Assembly: GCA_002311925.1 (NCBI GenBank)
Contig: DCAK01000071.1
Span: 36,889 to 42,948, forward strand
DNA from: Planctomycetes bacterium UBA1135
GTDB taxonomy: Bacteria; Planctomycetota; UBA1135
DNA: 6,060 nt
Reading direction: 5' to 3'
The notes under the pieces are model-generated. The model did no database searches. It saw only the letters and a program-made list of their open reading frames with translations, and was not told the origin of the DNA. Shown in pieces: positions 5,542 to 6,060 of this stretch. The position numbers and the translations under genes are program-made. Every line of letters begins with the position of its first letter. The first letter of the stretch is position 1.

Positions 5542-6060
5542 TTATTCCATCGGTGGATCACTCCCCTGCAATGCAACGAGATTGAGGAGGAAGGGTTCGG
5601 GGCCTGTCTGTACTGCGAGGTATTGAAAACGTTCCGCCTCTGTCATTGACCCCATGGTTAGCAACAAATGCTTTAGCTTAATGCTTAAACCTTGCTCATA
5701 CAGAGGACGTGCTTCAGCATAGGTGCCTTGACCATTCAGGAACCCAGCGAAGTAGTTGAGGGATACAGCCACGTCTGGGTGCTCGGGACCTAGGGCTTTT
5801 GCAAAAATCGCCAGCGACCGTTCAAGCAAAGGGCGCGCTTCGGCATAAGAGCCTTGATTCTGAAGAAAGGTGGCAAGGTTGTTGAGGACGGTAGCCACGT
5901 ACGGGTGGTCGGGGCCTGGGGTTTTTTCACTAATGGACAAGATTCGACGACTCACCTCCTCCGCCTTTGCATATTGAGCTTGTCTGTAATGAATCATCAT
6001 TACGGCATTAAGGGGCTCTACCAGACCCAAATGCTCCGCAGGAGCATCCTGGCCATCGTG
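5542..6060 (-). CDS. Tetratricopeptide-repeat protein, C-terminal part, cut by the right edge
   Basis: This is a protein-protein interaction module of the kinesin-light-chain type (TPR_10/TPR_12), with 42-residue repeats. The frame is open to the window edge. The internal TTG at 6030 is not a good start, because the upstream residues (DAPAEH before LGLVEPLNA) continue the same repeat pattern. Two complete repeats are visible (AQYAKAEEVSRR and GSYAEARPLLERSLAIF units), plus a partial one (GTYAEARPLYEQGLSI). A different tail follows, with MTEAERFQYLAVQTGPEPF. That tail resembles the link between TPRs and the CHAT protease-like domain in TPR-CHAT proteins, but the gene stops (TAA, 5544-5542) without any CHAT domain. 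Base composition is lower in GC than the neighbours (23 of 60 G+C at 5641-5700, against 40 of 60 at 4861-4920 in the kinase). It may be a remnant, an acquired gene, or a protein that naturally ends here. Partner and function are unknown. Confidence 0.85.
   Translation of the reverse strand, partial: HDGQDAPAEHLGLVEPLNAVMMIHYRQAQYAKAEEVSRRILSISEKTPGPDHPYVATVLNNLATFLQNQGSYAEARPLLERSLAIFAKALGPEHPDVAVSLNYFAGFLNGQGTYAEARPLYEQGLSIKLKHLLLTMGSMTEAERFQYLAVQTGPEPFLLNLVALQGSDPPME
5728..5979 (-). repeat. Two tandem 126-base TPR units within the TPR gene
   Basis: Units at 5979-5854 and 5853-5728 each encode 42 residues with the pattern (Q/S)YA(K/E)A..., then GPxHPxVAxxLN and FLxxQ. A third begins at 5727 and decays after about 20 residues. 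The period is exactly 42 codons, typical of kinesin-light-chain-like TPRs. Confidence 0.8.

Noticed and set aside
5404..6060. Genomic island integrated at the tRNA gene
   Set aside because: The low-GC TPR gene is on the 5' side of the tRNA, while integration usually uses the 3' end; I found no integrase or direct repeat of the tRNA 3' end in the window.

Overview
The window looks like chromosomal DNA from a GC-rich bacterium. A planctomycete- or verrucomicrobia-like (PVC-type) lineage fits best. The hints are a Hanks-type kinase with a C-terminal membrane anchor and a tail seen in those groups, a cobalamin-dependent ribonucleotide reductase, and almost no Shine-Dalgarno sequences before the starts. 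The phylum is an inference; no rRNA is present.

Layout from left to right. (1) 1-1369, minus strand: the N-terminal 456 residues of a class II (adenosylcobalamin) ribonucleotide reductase that runs off the left edge. (2) 1370-1565: a divergent intergenic region with a T-rich, promoter-like stretch. (3) 1566-2321 and 2318-3715, plus strand: a TrmB-family regulator translationally coupled (ATGA) to a NorM-type MATE efflux transporter. This is probably a self-contained regulator-pump cassette. (4) 3712-3936, minus strand: a short SelW/Rdx-family gene with an in-frame UGA exactly at the second redox position of its CxxC/U motif, followed by a hairpin that closely resembles the E. coli fdhF SECIS. 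I read it as a genuine selenoprotein that ordinary gene calling would cut at the UGA. (5) 3971-5395, plus strand: a membrane-anchored Ser/Thr protein kinase that ends where relatives usually begin a TPR array. (6) 5404-5477, minus strand: a tRNA with a CAU anticodon, best read as tRNA-Ile2 (the lysidine-modified type). (7) 5542-6060, minus strand: the C-terminal part of a TPR protein, clearly lower in GC, running off the right edge and ending about where a CHAT domain would normally begin.

The genes do not form one pathway. There is one likely operon (TrmB-MATE), a housekeeping gene (nrdJ), a redox selenoprotein squeezed between two plus-strand genes, and a signalling/TPR region split by a tRNA. 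The most notable object is the SelW-like selenoprotein with its SECIS element. Its use of UGA implies that the host carries SelA, SelB, SelC and SelD elsewhere.
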